Source of the DNA: Pseudoroseicyclus aestuarii | GTDB lineage: Bacteria > Pseudomonadota > Alphaproteobacteria > Rhodobacterales > Rhodobacteraceae | Direction: 5' to 3' | Assembly (NCBI RefSeq): GCF_003217255.1 | Contig: NZ_QJTE01000001.1 | Coordinates: 124,001-188,000 of the forward strand | Length of the DNA: 64,000 nucleotides | Shown here: positions 46,606-54,282 of the stretch, one piece after another | Layout: every line of letters begins with the position of its first letter | Numbering within the stretch: the stretch's first letter is position 1 | Position numbers and translations under genes: made by a program | The notes under the pieces: generated by a model | Databases searched by the model: none | Told to the model about the DNA's origin: nothing | Seen by the model: the letters and a program-made list of their open reading frames with translations, nothing else

Positions 46606-46643
46606 GGCCATGTCCCGCCCGAGCCCACCGCAGGAGGCCGCCC

Positions 46644-47087
46644 TTGCCGACAGCCGCCCGTCTTGTCGCGGCCCTGATGCTCGGGGCGCTGGGCTGGGAA
46701 ATCGCCGGATGGATCTCTCCCGTCTTGCCGGCCTCGGTCCGGATGGCGCCGCAGGCCGCGCCCTGGATCGGGGGTGGCCTGGGCCTGGTCGTCGGCTGGC
46801 GCCTGGGGCGTCACCCGGCACGCGGCCTGCTGGCCTGGGCGGGGCAGGGGCTGACACTGGTGGCGGTCCTCGTCTTCTGGATGCTTCTGACCTGCGCCAC
46901 CCTGCTGATGGGCGCGCTCAGCCTGCGCGGGCGCTACGACACGCCGCTCGAGGCGCTGGAGGCCGCGGTCCGGCTGATGGGCGAGATGGCAGGGCCGCTG
47001 CTGGCGCCGCGGGCGCTGGGCCTGCTGCTGGCCTGGGCGCTGCTGACCGGGCTGGTGACCGGCCTTGCCCGGCGCTGGTGGCGGTGA
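46644..47087 (+). CDS. trgA: TrgA family membrane protein (tellurite resistance)
   Basis: 147-aa inner-membrane protein with four hydrophobic segments (about 6-24, 40-55, 62-86, 118-140). It resembles TrgA, first described in the tellurite resistance locus of Rhodobacter sphaeroides together with trgB and cysK, the same order as here. The start is TTG at 46644, fixed by AGGAGG 6 nt upstream; no ATG gives the conserved MPTAARLVAALMLGALGW beginning. The molecular role is unknown. trgB follows after 25 bp. Confidence 0.85.
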   Translation: MPTAARLVAALMLGALGWEIAGWISPVLPASVRMAPQAAPWIGGGLGLVVGWRLGRHPARGLLAWAGQGLTLVAVLVFWMLLTCATLLMGALSLRGRYDTPLEALEAAVRLMGEMAGPLLAPRALGLLLAWALLTGLVTGLARRWWR

Positions 47088-47112
47088 TGCGCTTGCACGA
47101 AAGGACGATGCC

Positions 47113-48216
47113 GTGATCTTTCTCTATGGCCCGCTCCGGCACCTGCCGCTGGCCGAGACCCTCCTGGCCGAGGCACTGCCGGGCGCGCAGGAGGCGGTCC
47201 TTCCCGGTTACGCCCTGCTGCAGTCCGAGGGGTATCCCGCCCTGCAGCCCGATCCGCAGGCCGCGGTCGAAGGGCTGTTGCTGGAGCCCGGGCCCGCCGC
47301 CCTGGCGCGGCTGGAGGCCTATCTCGAGGGGCTCGACCTTTCGCCCGCGCAGGCCGTCCTGCGCCTGCCCGACGGCTCCGAGCGGGAGGCCGCGCTCTGG
47401 TCCCGGCCCCCGTCCGGGCCGGGGGCGCAGCCCTTTTCGCGGGCGCAGTGGCTGGCCGATGACGCGCCCCGCGCGCTGCGCGAGGCGGCCGAGCTTGCCG
47501 GGCACGCCCCGCCGCTGGAGCCGGCGCTGCAGCGGCGGCAGGCCGTGATGCGCAGCGGCCGGGCCGAGGCCGGGCTGCGCGCGGCGCGCGAGACCGCGCC
47601 CGCGACATGCCGCCTCTCGCCCCCCGCGGGCGCCTTCGCGCTGGGCCATGCCGAGCCGCTGACGGGCGGTTTTTTCAAGTACGACCGGATGGTGGCCGCG
47701 CATCGCCGCTTCGACGGCGGGCGCGAGGAGGGGCTGCTGCGCGAGGTCTTCGTCGGCGTCGATGCCGCGCTGGTGCTGCCCTGGGACCGCGCCCGCGACC
47801 GCGTGCTGCTGGTCGAGCAGTTTCGTACCGGCCCCGCCCGGCGCGGCGATCCGAACCCCTGGTGCCTCGAGCCGGTCGCCGGCATCGTCGATCCGGGTGA
47901 AGAGCCGGCGGAGGCCGCGCGCCGCGAGGCGCTGGAAGAGGCGCGGCTGACCCTGACCGGTCTCGAGCTGATGTTCCACAGCTATGCCTCGCCCGGCAAT
48001 TCGACCGACCACTACTACTGCTACCTCGGCCATGCCGACCTGCCCGACGACGACAGCTATTCCGGCGGCCTCGCCGAAGAGGCCGAGGACCTGCGCTTGC
48101 ATGTCCTGCCGCTGGACGAGGCTGTGGCGCTGATCGGCACCGGAGAGATCAACGTGACCCCGACCATCGCCATGCTGCTCTGGCTGCAGCGGCACCGGGA
48201 CACGGCGGCGGGTTGA
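47113..48216 (+). CDS. trgB: TrgB-like fusion of GGCT/AIG2-like domain and NUDIX hydrolase
   Basis: 367 aa from a GTG start with AAAGGA upstream. The N-terminal domain (about 1-105) starts VIFLYGPLRHLPLAE, the YGxLR phosphate loop of gamma-glutamylcyclotransferase/AIG2 folds. The C-terminal NUDIX domain (about 175-355) is of the ADP-ribose pyrophosphatase type. Its Nudix box GIVDPGEEPAEAARREALEE is complete except that the final Gly is Arg (EEARL). It probably hydrolyses a nucleoside diphosphate derivative. Location between trgA and cysK matches the known tellurite locus. How these activities give resistance is not known. Confidence 0.88.
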   Translation: MIFLYGPLRHLPLAETLLAEALPGAQEAVLPGYALLQSEGYPALQPDPQAAVEGLLLEPGPAALARLEAYLEGLDLSPAQAVLRLPDGSEREAALWSRPPSGPGAQPFSRAQWLADDAPRALREAAELAGHAPPLEPALQRRQAVMRSGRAEAGLRAARETAPATCRLSPPAGAFALGHAEPLTGGFFKYDRMVAAHRRFDGGREEGLLREVFVGVDAALVLPWDRARDRVLLVEQFRTGPARRGDPNPWCLEPVAGIVDPGEEPAEAARREALEEARLTLTGLELMFHSYASPGNSTDHYYCYLGHADLPDDDSYSGGLAEEAEDLRLHVLPLDEAVALIGTGEINVTPTIAMLLWLQRHRDTAAG

Positions 48217-48300
48217 CGGCGGAACGCGCGGGCGGGGGCGCGGCTTGTGATGGCGGGGCGCGGCTTCTAAGGCTGGGCCCGAGAAGCGAAAGGGCCTGAC

Positions 48301-49335
48301 ATGGACATCAAGAGCGACCTTGCCGATGCGGTGGGCAACACGCCGCTGATCCGGCTGAAGGCGGCCTCCGAGGCGACGGGCTGCGAGATCCTGGGCAAGT
48401 GCGAATTCCTGAATCCCGGCCAGTCGGTCAAGGACCGCGCCGCGCTGTGGATGATCCGCGACGCGGTCGCGCGCGGCGCGCTGAAGCCGGGCGGCACCAT
48501 CGTCGAGGGTACCGCCGGCAATACCGGTATCGGCCTCGCGCTGGTCGGCGCCTCGATGGGGTTCAAGACCGTCATCGTGATCCCCGAGACGCAGAGCCAG
48601 GAAAAGAAGGACATGCTGCGCCTTGCCGGGGCAGAGCTGGTGCAGGTTCCGGCGGTTCCCTACCGCAACCCCAACAACTACGTCCGCTATTCCGAGCGTC
48701 TGGCCGCGAAGCTGGCCGAGACGACGCCCGAAGGCGTTCTCTGGGCCAACCAGTTCGACAATATCGCCAACCGCCAGTCCCATATCGACAGCACGGGGCC
48801 GGAGATCTGGGACCAGACCGAGGGCCGCGTGAACGGCTTCATCTGCGCCGTGGGCACCGGCGGCACGCTGGCCGGCACCGGCATGGCGCTGCAGCCCAAG
48901 GGCGTGAAGATCGGCATCGCCGATCCCGACGGCTCGGCTCTCTTCGATTACTACACCAAGGGTGAGCTGGCCTCCTCGGGCAATTCGATCACCGAGGGGA
49001 TCGGGCAGGGGCGGGTGACCGCCAACCTCGAGGGCTTTACCCCCGACATGGCCTACAACATCCCGGACAGCGAGGCGCTGCCGCTGGTCTTCGACCTGCT
49101 GCGCGACGAGGGGCTCTGCCTCGGCGGCTCCTCGGGGGTCAATCTTGCCGGTGCGATCCGCATGGCGCGCGAGATGGGGCCGGGGCACACCATCGTCACC
49201 ATCCTGTGCGACTACGGCACCCGCTACCAGTCCAAGCTGTTCAATCCCGCCTTCCTCAAAGACAAGGGGCTTCCGGTGCCCGGGTGGCTGGGCGACGGCC
49301 CCGCGTCGATCCCCGGCGTCTTCGAGGACGCCTGA
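48301..49335 (+). CDS. cysK: cysteine synthase A (O-acetylserine sulfhydrylase)
   Basis: 344-aa PLP enzyme making cysteine from O-acetylserine and sulfide. The PLP-lysine is in NPGQSVKDRAA (about 39-49), the substrate loop is EGTAGNTGIGLAL, and the phosphate-binding stretch is VGTGGTLAGTG. It is about 20-30 residues longer than E. coli CysK, with a C-terminal tail ending WLGDGPASIPGVFEDA. Third gene of the trgA-trgB-cysK set; in Rhodobacter, cysK is linked with tellurite resistance, plausibly through thiol supply. Confidence 0.96.
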   Translation: MDIKSDLADAVGNTPLIRLKAASEATGCEILGKCEFLNPGQSVKDRAALWMIRDAVARGALKPGGTIVEGTAGNTGIGLALVGASMGFKTVIVIPETQSQEKKDMLRLAGAELVQVPAVPYRNPNNYVRYSERLAAKLAETTPEGVLWANQFDNIANRQSHIDSTGPEIWDQTEGRVNGFICAVGTGGTLAGTGMALQPKGVKIGIADPDGSALFDYYTKGELASSGNSITEGIGQGRVTANLEGFTPDMAYNIPDSEALPLVFDLLRDEGLCLGGSSGVNLAGAIRMAREMGPGHTIVTILCDYGTRYQSKLFNPAFLKDKGLPVPGWLGDGPASIPGVFEDA

Positions 49336-49350
49336 GGCGCAGGGGCGGCG

Positions 49351-49475
49351 GGCGAGGAGCCTGCCGCCCCTGCGGGGAGAGGAGCCGGCCGCCCGTGCGG
49401 GGAGAGGAGCCGGCCGCCCGTGCGGGGCGAGGGACCTGACGCCCCTGTGTGGCGAGGGGCCTGCCGTCCTATTCG
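49351..49475. repeat. five tandem copies of a 25-bp imperfect repeat
   Basis: Units begin at 49351, 49376, 49401, 49426 and 49451, each starting GGcGAGG or GGaGAGG and containing a CCtGCCGCCC-like core. Units 2 and 3 are identical; the outer ones diverge. The array fills the space between the cysK stop and the convergent AI-2E gene and covers the last codons of the latter. No spacers are present, so it is not a CRISPR. Confidence 0.9.
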
Positions 49476-50671
49476 CCGGCGGGCACCGTGGCCGGACCCT
49501 CCGCCCCCAGCGCACCGGACTCCCGCGCTGCGGCGGCCTGCTGCCGGTCGCGGGCGGCGGCCTCGACCTCCAGCACCTCGGGCTGGGGCAGCCCCTCGCG
49601 CGAGAGCAGCACGGCGATGGGCCGCAGCGAGGGCACCTCTGAGCAGATGATCATCAGCGCCACCATGATCGGCACCGACAGGAACATCCCCGGGATGCCC
49701 CAGACCGCGCCCCAGAAGGCGAGGAAGATGATGATCCCGAAGGAGGACAGCCGCAGCGTCCGCCCCATCAGCATGGTGTCGAGCACGCTGCCGTTGAAGA
49801 ACTGGATGACCGAGACGACGATGAAGAGGGCCGCCGTCGCGCCGGGATCGCCCAGCTGCACGTAGCCCACCAGCGTCACGAGGCCGGTCGCGACGATCGA
49901 GCCGAGGTTGGGGATGTAGTTCAGGATGCAGCCCAGCACCCCAAGGGCCAGCGCCAGCTCCAGCCCGAAGGCCTTGGAGGCGATGTAGATCATCGCCCCC
50001 GTGACCACCGAGACGAAGGTCTTGACCAGCAGGTAGCGGTTGATCCGCCGCACGATCGAGGCCGAAATCCGCTCCACCCGATGGGCCTGCACCGGATCGC
50101 CGATCAGGTTGGTCAGCTTCGTCGAGAACCAGATCCGTTCGGCGAAGAGGAAGCCGACGAAGAGGATCACCAGCACCGTGCCCTGCATCAGCCCGCTGGC
50201 CTGCCCGGCAATGGTGCGCAGCCAGGCGCCGACCTCGACCGTGCGGACGGAGTTGTAGACGGCGCCCTGCACCTCTTCGCCGAACCAGGAGAACAGCGCC
50301 GCCACCGCCGAGGGCGCGCGGTCGGCATAGGCCAGCGTGGTGACGAGGACGCTGTTGATCTGCGACAGCACGACCGAGGTGACGGTCAGCAGCGCCGCGG
50401 CAACGGCGAGCACGGCGGCGGCGCTAGCCAGCCAGGCCGGAATCCGCAGCGGCCCGATCCGGGCGCGAGCGATCAGGCTGATCGCATCCGAGAGCAGCGC
50501 GAAGATCACCACGGCGGTCACGAGGCTGATCAGCACGAAGCGGGCCTGCACCAGAAGGAACAGCACGATCGCCCCGGCGATCAGCAGCAGGGCGCCGGCC
50601 TGGATCCGCTCGGGCTGCGCGAGGAGCGACGGGGCGCGGTCGCTGGGGTGGGGCGGTCTCGGATCGGTCAT
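49469..50671 (-). CDS. AI-2E family transporter
   Basis: 400-aa membrane protein with about 8 hydrophobic segments arranged as in the AI-2E (TqsA/PerM) family: two N-terminal pairs, a large central loop (VYNSVRTVEVGAWLRTIAG), then VVTGAMIYIASKAFGLELAL, LNYIPNLGSIVAT and IVVSVIQFFNGSVLDTMLMG, with GIPGMFLSVPIMV near the end. Members export autoinducer-2 or act as Na+/H+ antiporters; the substrate here is not assignable. The C-terminus (about 370-400) is Ala-rich and its last codons lie in the 25-bp repeat array, so length variation is likely between strains. Confidence 0.88.
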   Translation of the reverse strand: MTDPRPPHPSDRAPSLLAQPERIQAGALLLIAGAIVLFLLVQARFVLISLVTAVVIFALLSDAISLIARARIGPLRIPAWLASAAAVLAVAAALLTVTSVVLSQINSVLVTTLAYADRAPSAVAALFSWFGEEVQGAVYNSVRTVEVGAWLRTIAGQASGLMQGTVLVILFVGFLFAERIWFSTKLTNLIGDPVQAHRVERISASIVRRINRYLLVKTFVSVVTGAMIYIASKAFGLELALALGVLGCILNYIPNLGSIVATGLVTLVGYVQLGDPGATAALFIVVSVIQFFNGSVLDTMLMGRTLRLSSFGIIIFLAFWGAVWGIPGMFLSVPIMVALMIICSEVPSLRPIAVLLSREGLPQPEVLEVEAAARDRQQAAAARESGALGAEGPATVPAGE

Positions 50672-50920
50672 CGGTCCCCATCGCGGTCGTTGGAGCGTCG
50701 GTCGGTCGGCTGGCAGCGCTGCTTGCCCGGTCCCCACTATGCGCGCCGCGGCCCCGCTTCGCAACGCGCAGGGCCGGCTCCACCCGCCCCCGCCGCACCG
50801 GGGCGGCAGGCCCTGCCCAATCGGCAGGCAGCCGCAATCGCCCCCACCGCATCGCCGTGACGGAACCCGCGCGCCCGCTCTTGCCAAGCCCCGCCCAAAC
50901 CGGCTAGGCAGCGCGGCAAC

Positions 50921-51010
50921 GGAGCGGTGGCCGAGTGGTCGAAGGCGCACGCCTGGAAAGTGTGTAGGCGGGAGACCGTCTCCAGGGTTCGAATCCCTGT
51001 CGCTCCGCCA
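50921..51010 (+). tRNA. tRNA-Ser (anticodon GGA)
   Basis: Acceptor arm GGAGCGG pairs with the 3' strand ending CGCTCC, followed by G discriminator and an encoded CCA (51008-51010). The anticodon loop CTGGAAA gives GGA. The long variable arm (around GGCGGGAGACCGTCTCC) and GTTCGAATC T-arm fit class II tRNA-Ser. A T6 run follows directly. Confidence 0.97.
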
Positions 51011-51050
51011 TTTTTTCCCTAGTTTGCCCTAGAGTATCGTTCGACGATAC
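51011..51050. other. T-run, short direct repeats and hairpin directly 3' of tRNA-Ser
   Basis: After the CCA there are six T, then CCCTAG twice (51017-51022 and 51027-51032), then a perfect hairpin GTATCGT-TCG-ACGATAC (51034-51050). It may be the tRNA terminator, or an attachment-like sequence. No integrase is present. Confidence 0.5.
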
Positions 51051-51364
51051 CTTGCGATGCTCATCGGTAGCCTTGGCAGATAGTCTCGCCGCTTGATCCG
51101 CTGCCCATCACGCTACTCGCAGCTCTCCCGTGGGGGAGCCTGATCCCCGCGAGTCTAGCCTTCCGACGTCCCCTTCTTGCGGCACGGACCAGCGCAGGTC
51201 GCGCCGCCGTCCTCAACGGCTACGCCGCGCTCGGCGTACCTGTCACATGACCCGCGGAGTAAGTGCGGCTGGGGAAAGGAGAGGTCTGTGCTTCACCGCC
51301 TCGCGCAACGACCCCCTATCCGCAGCACCATCGGGCCCTGTGAGGCAGGATGGGTCCAGGCCGC
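51051..51364. other. non-coding stretch between tRNA-Ser and the catabolic cluster
   Basis: About 310 bp without a convincing gene. Open frames here are short, lack ribosome-binding sites and look like nothing known. The region may be the decayed junction of an inserted cluster, or the terminator region of the minus-strand operon, although no strong hairpin with U-run was found. Confidence 0.5.
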
Positions 51365-52402
51365 TCATGTCTCCAGTCCTCGGAGACCGTGTTCGCGGAA
51401 ATGAGCCAGCCGGTCCACCTCTGCCGTTGTCAGCGGGACGCCCTTTTCGAGCGATAGGGCGCGGGCGGCGAAGCGGCGTTGGGACGGCAGACGGGCGCCC
51501 TGCAGGTTAAAAGCCTGCAGCAGACGTTCGCCCTCTGCCAGCGGGTCGCGCCCGCTGCGCCTGGCAAAGACCTCGGGCGAGAAGGCGAGGATCAGCGCGC
51601 CGTGACGCGGCAAGACCGCCTTGCCGCCGGTTGCCTCCAGCGCCTCCTTGCTCATGATCTCGCCCAGCATCGCCCCTGACAGCAGTTCGATCATCGTGGA
51701 GATCGCCGAGCCCTTGTGGCCGCCGAAGGTCAGCATCGACCCCGCAAGCGCGGCCTCGGGATCGGTGGTGGCGTGGCCCTCTGCGTCTATGGCCCAGCCT
51801 TCGGGGATCGGTTTCCCGGCCTGACGGTGAAGCTCGATCTCACCGCGGGCGACCATGCTGGTCGCGAAATCGTAGACATAGGGATGATCTTTGGGACGGG
51901 GCCAGCCGAAAGCCATGGGATTGGTGCCGAGCAACGGCTTCGTGCCGCCGGCGGGGGCGACGAAGGCATAGCTTGGACACATGGACAGGGCCGCCAATCC
52001 CTCGCCGGCAAGCACCTCGACATCATGCCAGAGCGCAGAGAAATGCAGGCAGTCCCGGATCACCAGCGCCGCCAGCCCCAGCTTTCGGGCGCGGGCTGCC
52101 AGTGTGGCACGGGCGGCTTCGAAAGCCGGGTTCGAGAATCCGCCCTTGGCCTCGACCTCGATGATCGCCGTATCGCCTTCCAGAACACGGGGGATTGCGT
52201 CGGGACTGGCGCGGCCGGCCGCGATCACCCGCAAGCAGCCCTCGATCCGGTAGATCCCGTGCGACTTGCAGCTGTCGCGTTCGGCGTCCGTGATCACGTC
52301 GGCCACCGCGGCGGCATTGGCGGCGGTCATGCCGGCATTTCGAAAGATCCCGGTCACCTGCTGGCGCAGGGTCTCGACGGGAATGTGGTGGATCTCGGAC
52401 AT
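51365..52402 (-). CDS. malate/lactate/ureidoglycolate dehydrogenase (Ldh2) family oxidoreductase
   Basis: 345-aa NAD(P)-dependent enzyme of the Ldh_2 fold, which includes delta-1-piperideine-2-carboxylate/pyrroline-2-carboxylate reductase, ureidoglycolate dehydrogenase and malate dehydrogenases. Motifs: CKSHGIYRIEGCLRVI with the active-site His, AKGGFSNPAFEAA, VIRDCLHFSALWHDVEVLA, GTNPMAFGWPRP and GHKGSAISTMIELLSG. Start 52402 has AAGGAAGG. Last gene of the catabolic operon; next to an alpha-ketoglutarate-semialdehyde-type dehydrogenase, a role in reducing a cyclic imino acid is plausible but unproved. A ureidoglycolate-type role is the main alternative. Confidence 0.88.
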   Translation of the reverse strand: MSEIHHIPVETLRQQVTGIFRNAGMTAANAAAVADVITDAERDSCKSHGIYRIEGCLRVIAAGRASPDAIPRVLEGDTAIIEVEAKGGFSNPAFEAARATLAARARKLGLAALVIRDCLHFSALWHDVEVLAGEGLAALSMCPSYAFVAPAGGTKPLLGTNPMAFGWPRPKDHPYVYDFATSMVARGEIELHRQAGKPIPEGWAIDAEGHATTDPEAALAGSMLTFGGHKGSAISTMIELLSGAMLGEIMSKEALEATGGKAVLPRHGALILAFSPEVFARRSGRDPLAEGERLLQAFNLQGARLPSQRRFAARALSLEKGVPLTTAEVDRLAHFREHGLRGLET

Positions 52403-52448
52403 GGAGCCTTCCTTGGCAGTGATCAGGGGCGGAGTGCCGCGATGGTGG

Positions 52449-52667
52449 TCACCTCTGCCAAGCGGTCTGGAGAGGCTGGCCTTGCTGCGCCGCAGGTGCG
52501 GGGACGGGGGATGCCGTGCCGAGGCCGCGCCCGGTTCTGCCCGCCTCGGGGATGAAGGCTGCATCGGCGCGACAGGCGCGCGCCAGCCGGGCCTCCTGTA
52601 CCAAACGCCCGGCCATGGTCATGGCCGGACGCTGCTGCGAGAGGCCCGGGGGCTGCGTGCTGCTCAT
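52449..52667 (-). CDS. possible small ORF coupled to aldehyde dehydrogenase gene, 72 aa
   Basis: The ATG overlaps the stop of the aldehyde dehydrogenase gene (ATGA), so it could be translated by re-initiation. The product (start MSSTQPPGLSQQRPAMTMAG) resembles nothing I know. It contains the arms of the 52609-52628 hairpin, and its composition is close to what a chance open frame gives here. It may equally be untranslated spacer. Confidence 0.25.
   Translation of the reverse strand: MSSTQPPGLSQQRPAMTMAGRLVQEARLARACRADAAFIPEAGRTGRGLGTASPVPAPAAQQGQPLQTAWQR
52609..52628. repeat. hairpin in the gap between Ldh2 and aldehyde dehydrogenase genes
   Basis: Perfect 8-bp inverted repeat CCGGCCAT / ATGGCCGG with 4-nt loop in a 261-bp intergenic space inside the operon. 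Possible RNA-processing or partial termination site. Confidence 0.5.
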
Positions 52668-54193
52668 CCGGCAGCGATATCCTCCAGGTCCTTGGGCAGC
52701 AGGGCCGCCGGCAGGTTCTGGTAGCAGACAGGGCGCAGGAAGCGGCGGATCGCCATGGTGCCCACGGAGGTGGCGCCGAAGTTGGTGGAAGCCGGGTAGG
52801 GCCCGCCGTGCACCATGGTGTCGCAGACCTCGACCCCGGTGGGGAAGCCGTTGGCCAGCACGCGGCCCGCCTTGCGCTCCAGCACCGGCAGCAGGCGGCG
52901 GGCCTGCGCGGCGTCGGCGTCGTCCATCTGCACCGTGGCGGTCAGCTGGCCTTCGAAGCTTTTCGCGACCTTCAGCATCTCGGCTTCGTCCTTGACGGTG
53001 ACGACCAGGCCGAGCGGCCCGAAGACCTCTTCCGTCAGGGAATGGTTGTTCAGCCAGTCCTTGGCCGAGACGCGGAACAGGAAGGGCCGTGCCTCGCGGG
53101 GGCCATGGTCCGAGGTCAGAAGCGCCTCGACCCCGGACTGGCCGGCGATCTGCGCCGCGCCCTCGGCGTAGGCGCCCGCGATGCCCTCGGTCAGCATGAC
53201 CTGGCTGCCGGTTTCAGCGAGGGCGGCGCGGGCGGCGTCGATCATTGCATCGGCCTCGGGACCCTCGATGACCACGGCGATGCCGGGGTTTGTGCAGAAC
53301 TGTCCGGCCCCCATGCAGAGCGATCCGGCCCAGCCCTGGCCCAGCTGCGTGCCGCGGGCCTTCGCGGCCTCGGGCAGGACGAACATCGGGTTCACGCTGC
53401 CCAGCTCACCGAAGAAGGGGATGGGCTCGGCGCGTTGTGCGCAGAGGTCGAACAGCGCGCGGCCACCACCAAGCGAGCCGGTGAATCCCACGGCCTTGAT
53501 CAGCGGGTGCTGCACCAGGGCCTGGCCGACCAGCCGATCACCGCCCTGCACCAGGCTGAAGACACCCTTGGGCATGCCGGTCTTCTCGATGGCGGCGTGG
53601 ATCGCTTCGGCCACGATCTCTGCGGTGCCCGGATGCGCGCCATGGCCCTTGACGACGACGGGGCAGCCCGCGGCCAGGGCGCTGGCGGTGTCGCCGCCGG
53701 CGGTCGAGAAGGCGAGCGGGAAGTTCGATGCGCCGAAGACGGCCACCGGGCCGATCGGGCGCTGCATCATCAGCAGCTCCGGACGCGGCGCGGGGGCGCG
53801 GTCGGGCAGGGCGGCATCGTGGCGGCGATCGAGGTAGGCGCCGTCCAGGATGTGCTTGGCGAACATCCGCAGCTGGCCGGTGGTTCGGCCACGCTCGCCC
53901 TGCAGGCGGCCTTCGGGCAGGCCGGTTTCTTCCGTGCCGACCTGGGTGATCGCCTCGCCCCGGGCCTCGATCTCGTCCGCGATCGCCTCAAGGAAGGCGG
54001 CGCGTTCGGCGCGACTGGTGTAGGCGTAGGTCCAGAAGGCTTCTTCGGCGGCCTCGACGGCCTGGTCCACCAGCGCCGGGGTGCCGACCGAGAAGTCATG
54101 GGCAGGGCCATGCGCCGGTTTGGAGCGGAAGGTCGTTTCACCGGCGGTCCAGGTGCCGGCGATCAGGTGCTTGCCATGGGGTTCAAAGGTCAT
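52664..54193 (-). CDS. aldehyde dehydrogenase, alpha-ketoglutaric semialdehyde (2,5-dioxovalerate) type
   Basis: 509-aa NAD(P)+ aldehyde dehydrogenase. The sequence follows the KGSADH branch: PIGPVAVFGASNFPLAFSTA, GHGAHPGTAEIVAEA, VGFTGSLGGGRALFD, general base Glu in PFFGELGSVNPMFVLP, catalytic Cys in GAGQFCTNPG, and the branch-typical end RRFLRPVCYQNLPAALLP. Enzymes of this type oxidise 2,5-dioxopentanoate to 2-oxoglutarate, the end step of hydroxyproline, pentose or aldarate breakdown. AAGGAGG precedes the ATG. Here it links the cluster to the TCA cycle; the specific upstream pathway is inferred. Confidence 0.92.
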   Translation of the reverse strand: MTFEPHGKHLIAGTWTAGETTFRSKPAHGPAHDFSVGTPALVDQAVEAAEEAFWTYAYTSRAERAAFLEAIADEIEARGEAITQVGTEETGLPEGRLQGERGRTTGQLRMFAKHILDGAYLDRRHDAALPDRAPAPRPELLMMQRPIGPVAVFGASNFPLAFSTAGGDTASALAAGCPVVVKGHGAHPGTAEIVAEAIHAAIEKTGMPKGVFSLVQGGDRLVGQALVQHPLIKAVGFTGSLGGGRALFDLCAQRAEPIPFFGELGSVNPMFVLPEAAKARGTQLGQGWAGSLCMGAGQFCTNPGIAVVIEGPEADAMIDAARAALAETGSQVMLTEGIAGAYAEGAAQIAGQSGVEALLTSDHGPREARPFLFRVSAKDWLNNHSLTEEVFGPLGLVVTVKDEAEMLKVAKSFEGQLTATVQMDDADAAQARRLLPVLERKAGRVLANGFPTGVEVCDTMVHGGPYPASTNFGATSVGTMAIRRFLRPVCYQNLPAALLPKDLEDIAAG

Positions 54194-54282
54194 ATGCGCC
54201 TCCTTGAGGTCGGGCCCGAAGCCCGGAGGAAAGGGAAGCCGCCTCTTGCGAGGCAGCTTGCGTTTGCAGGGGTGAGGGGGGC

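Noticed and set aside
49351-49475. Possible CRISPR array
   Set aside because: The repeats are directly tandem with no spacers and no cas genes nearby; it is a minisatellite.
50921-51364. Integrase or transposase next to tRNA-Ser
   Set aside because: All short frames were read and none shows integrase or transposase motifs; only attachment-like repeats remain.
51130-51510. Plus-strand open frame of 126 codons after tRNA-Ser
   Set aside because: No ribosome-binding site, no recognisable protein, and it overlaps the end of the Ldh2 gene.
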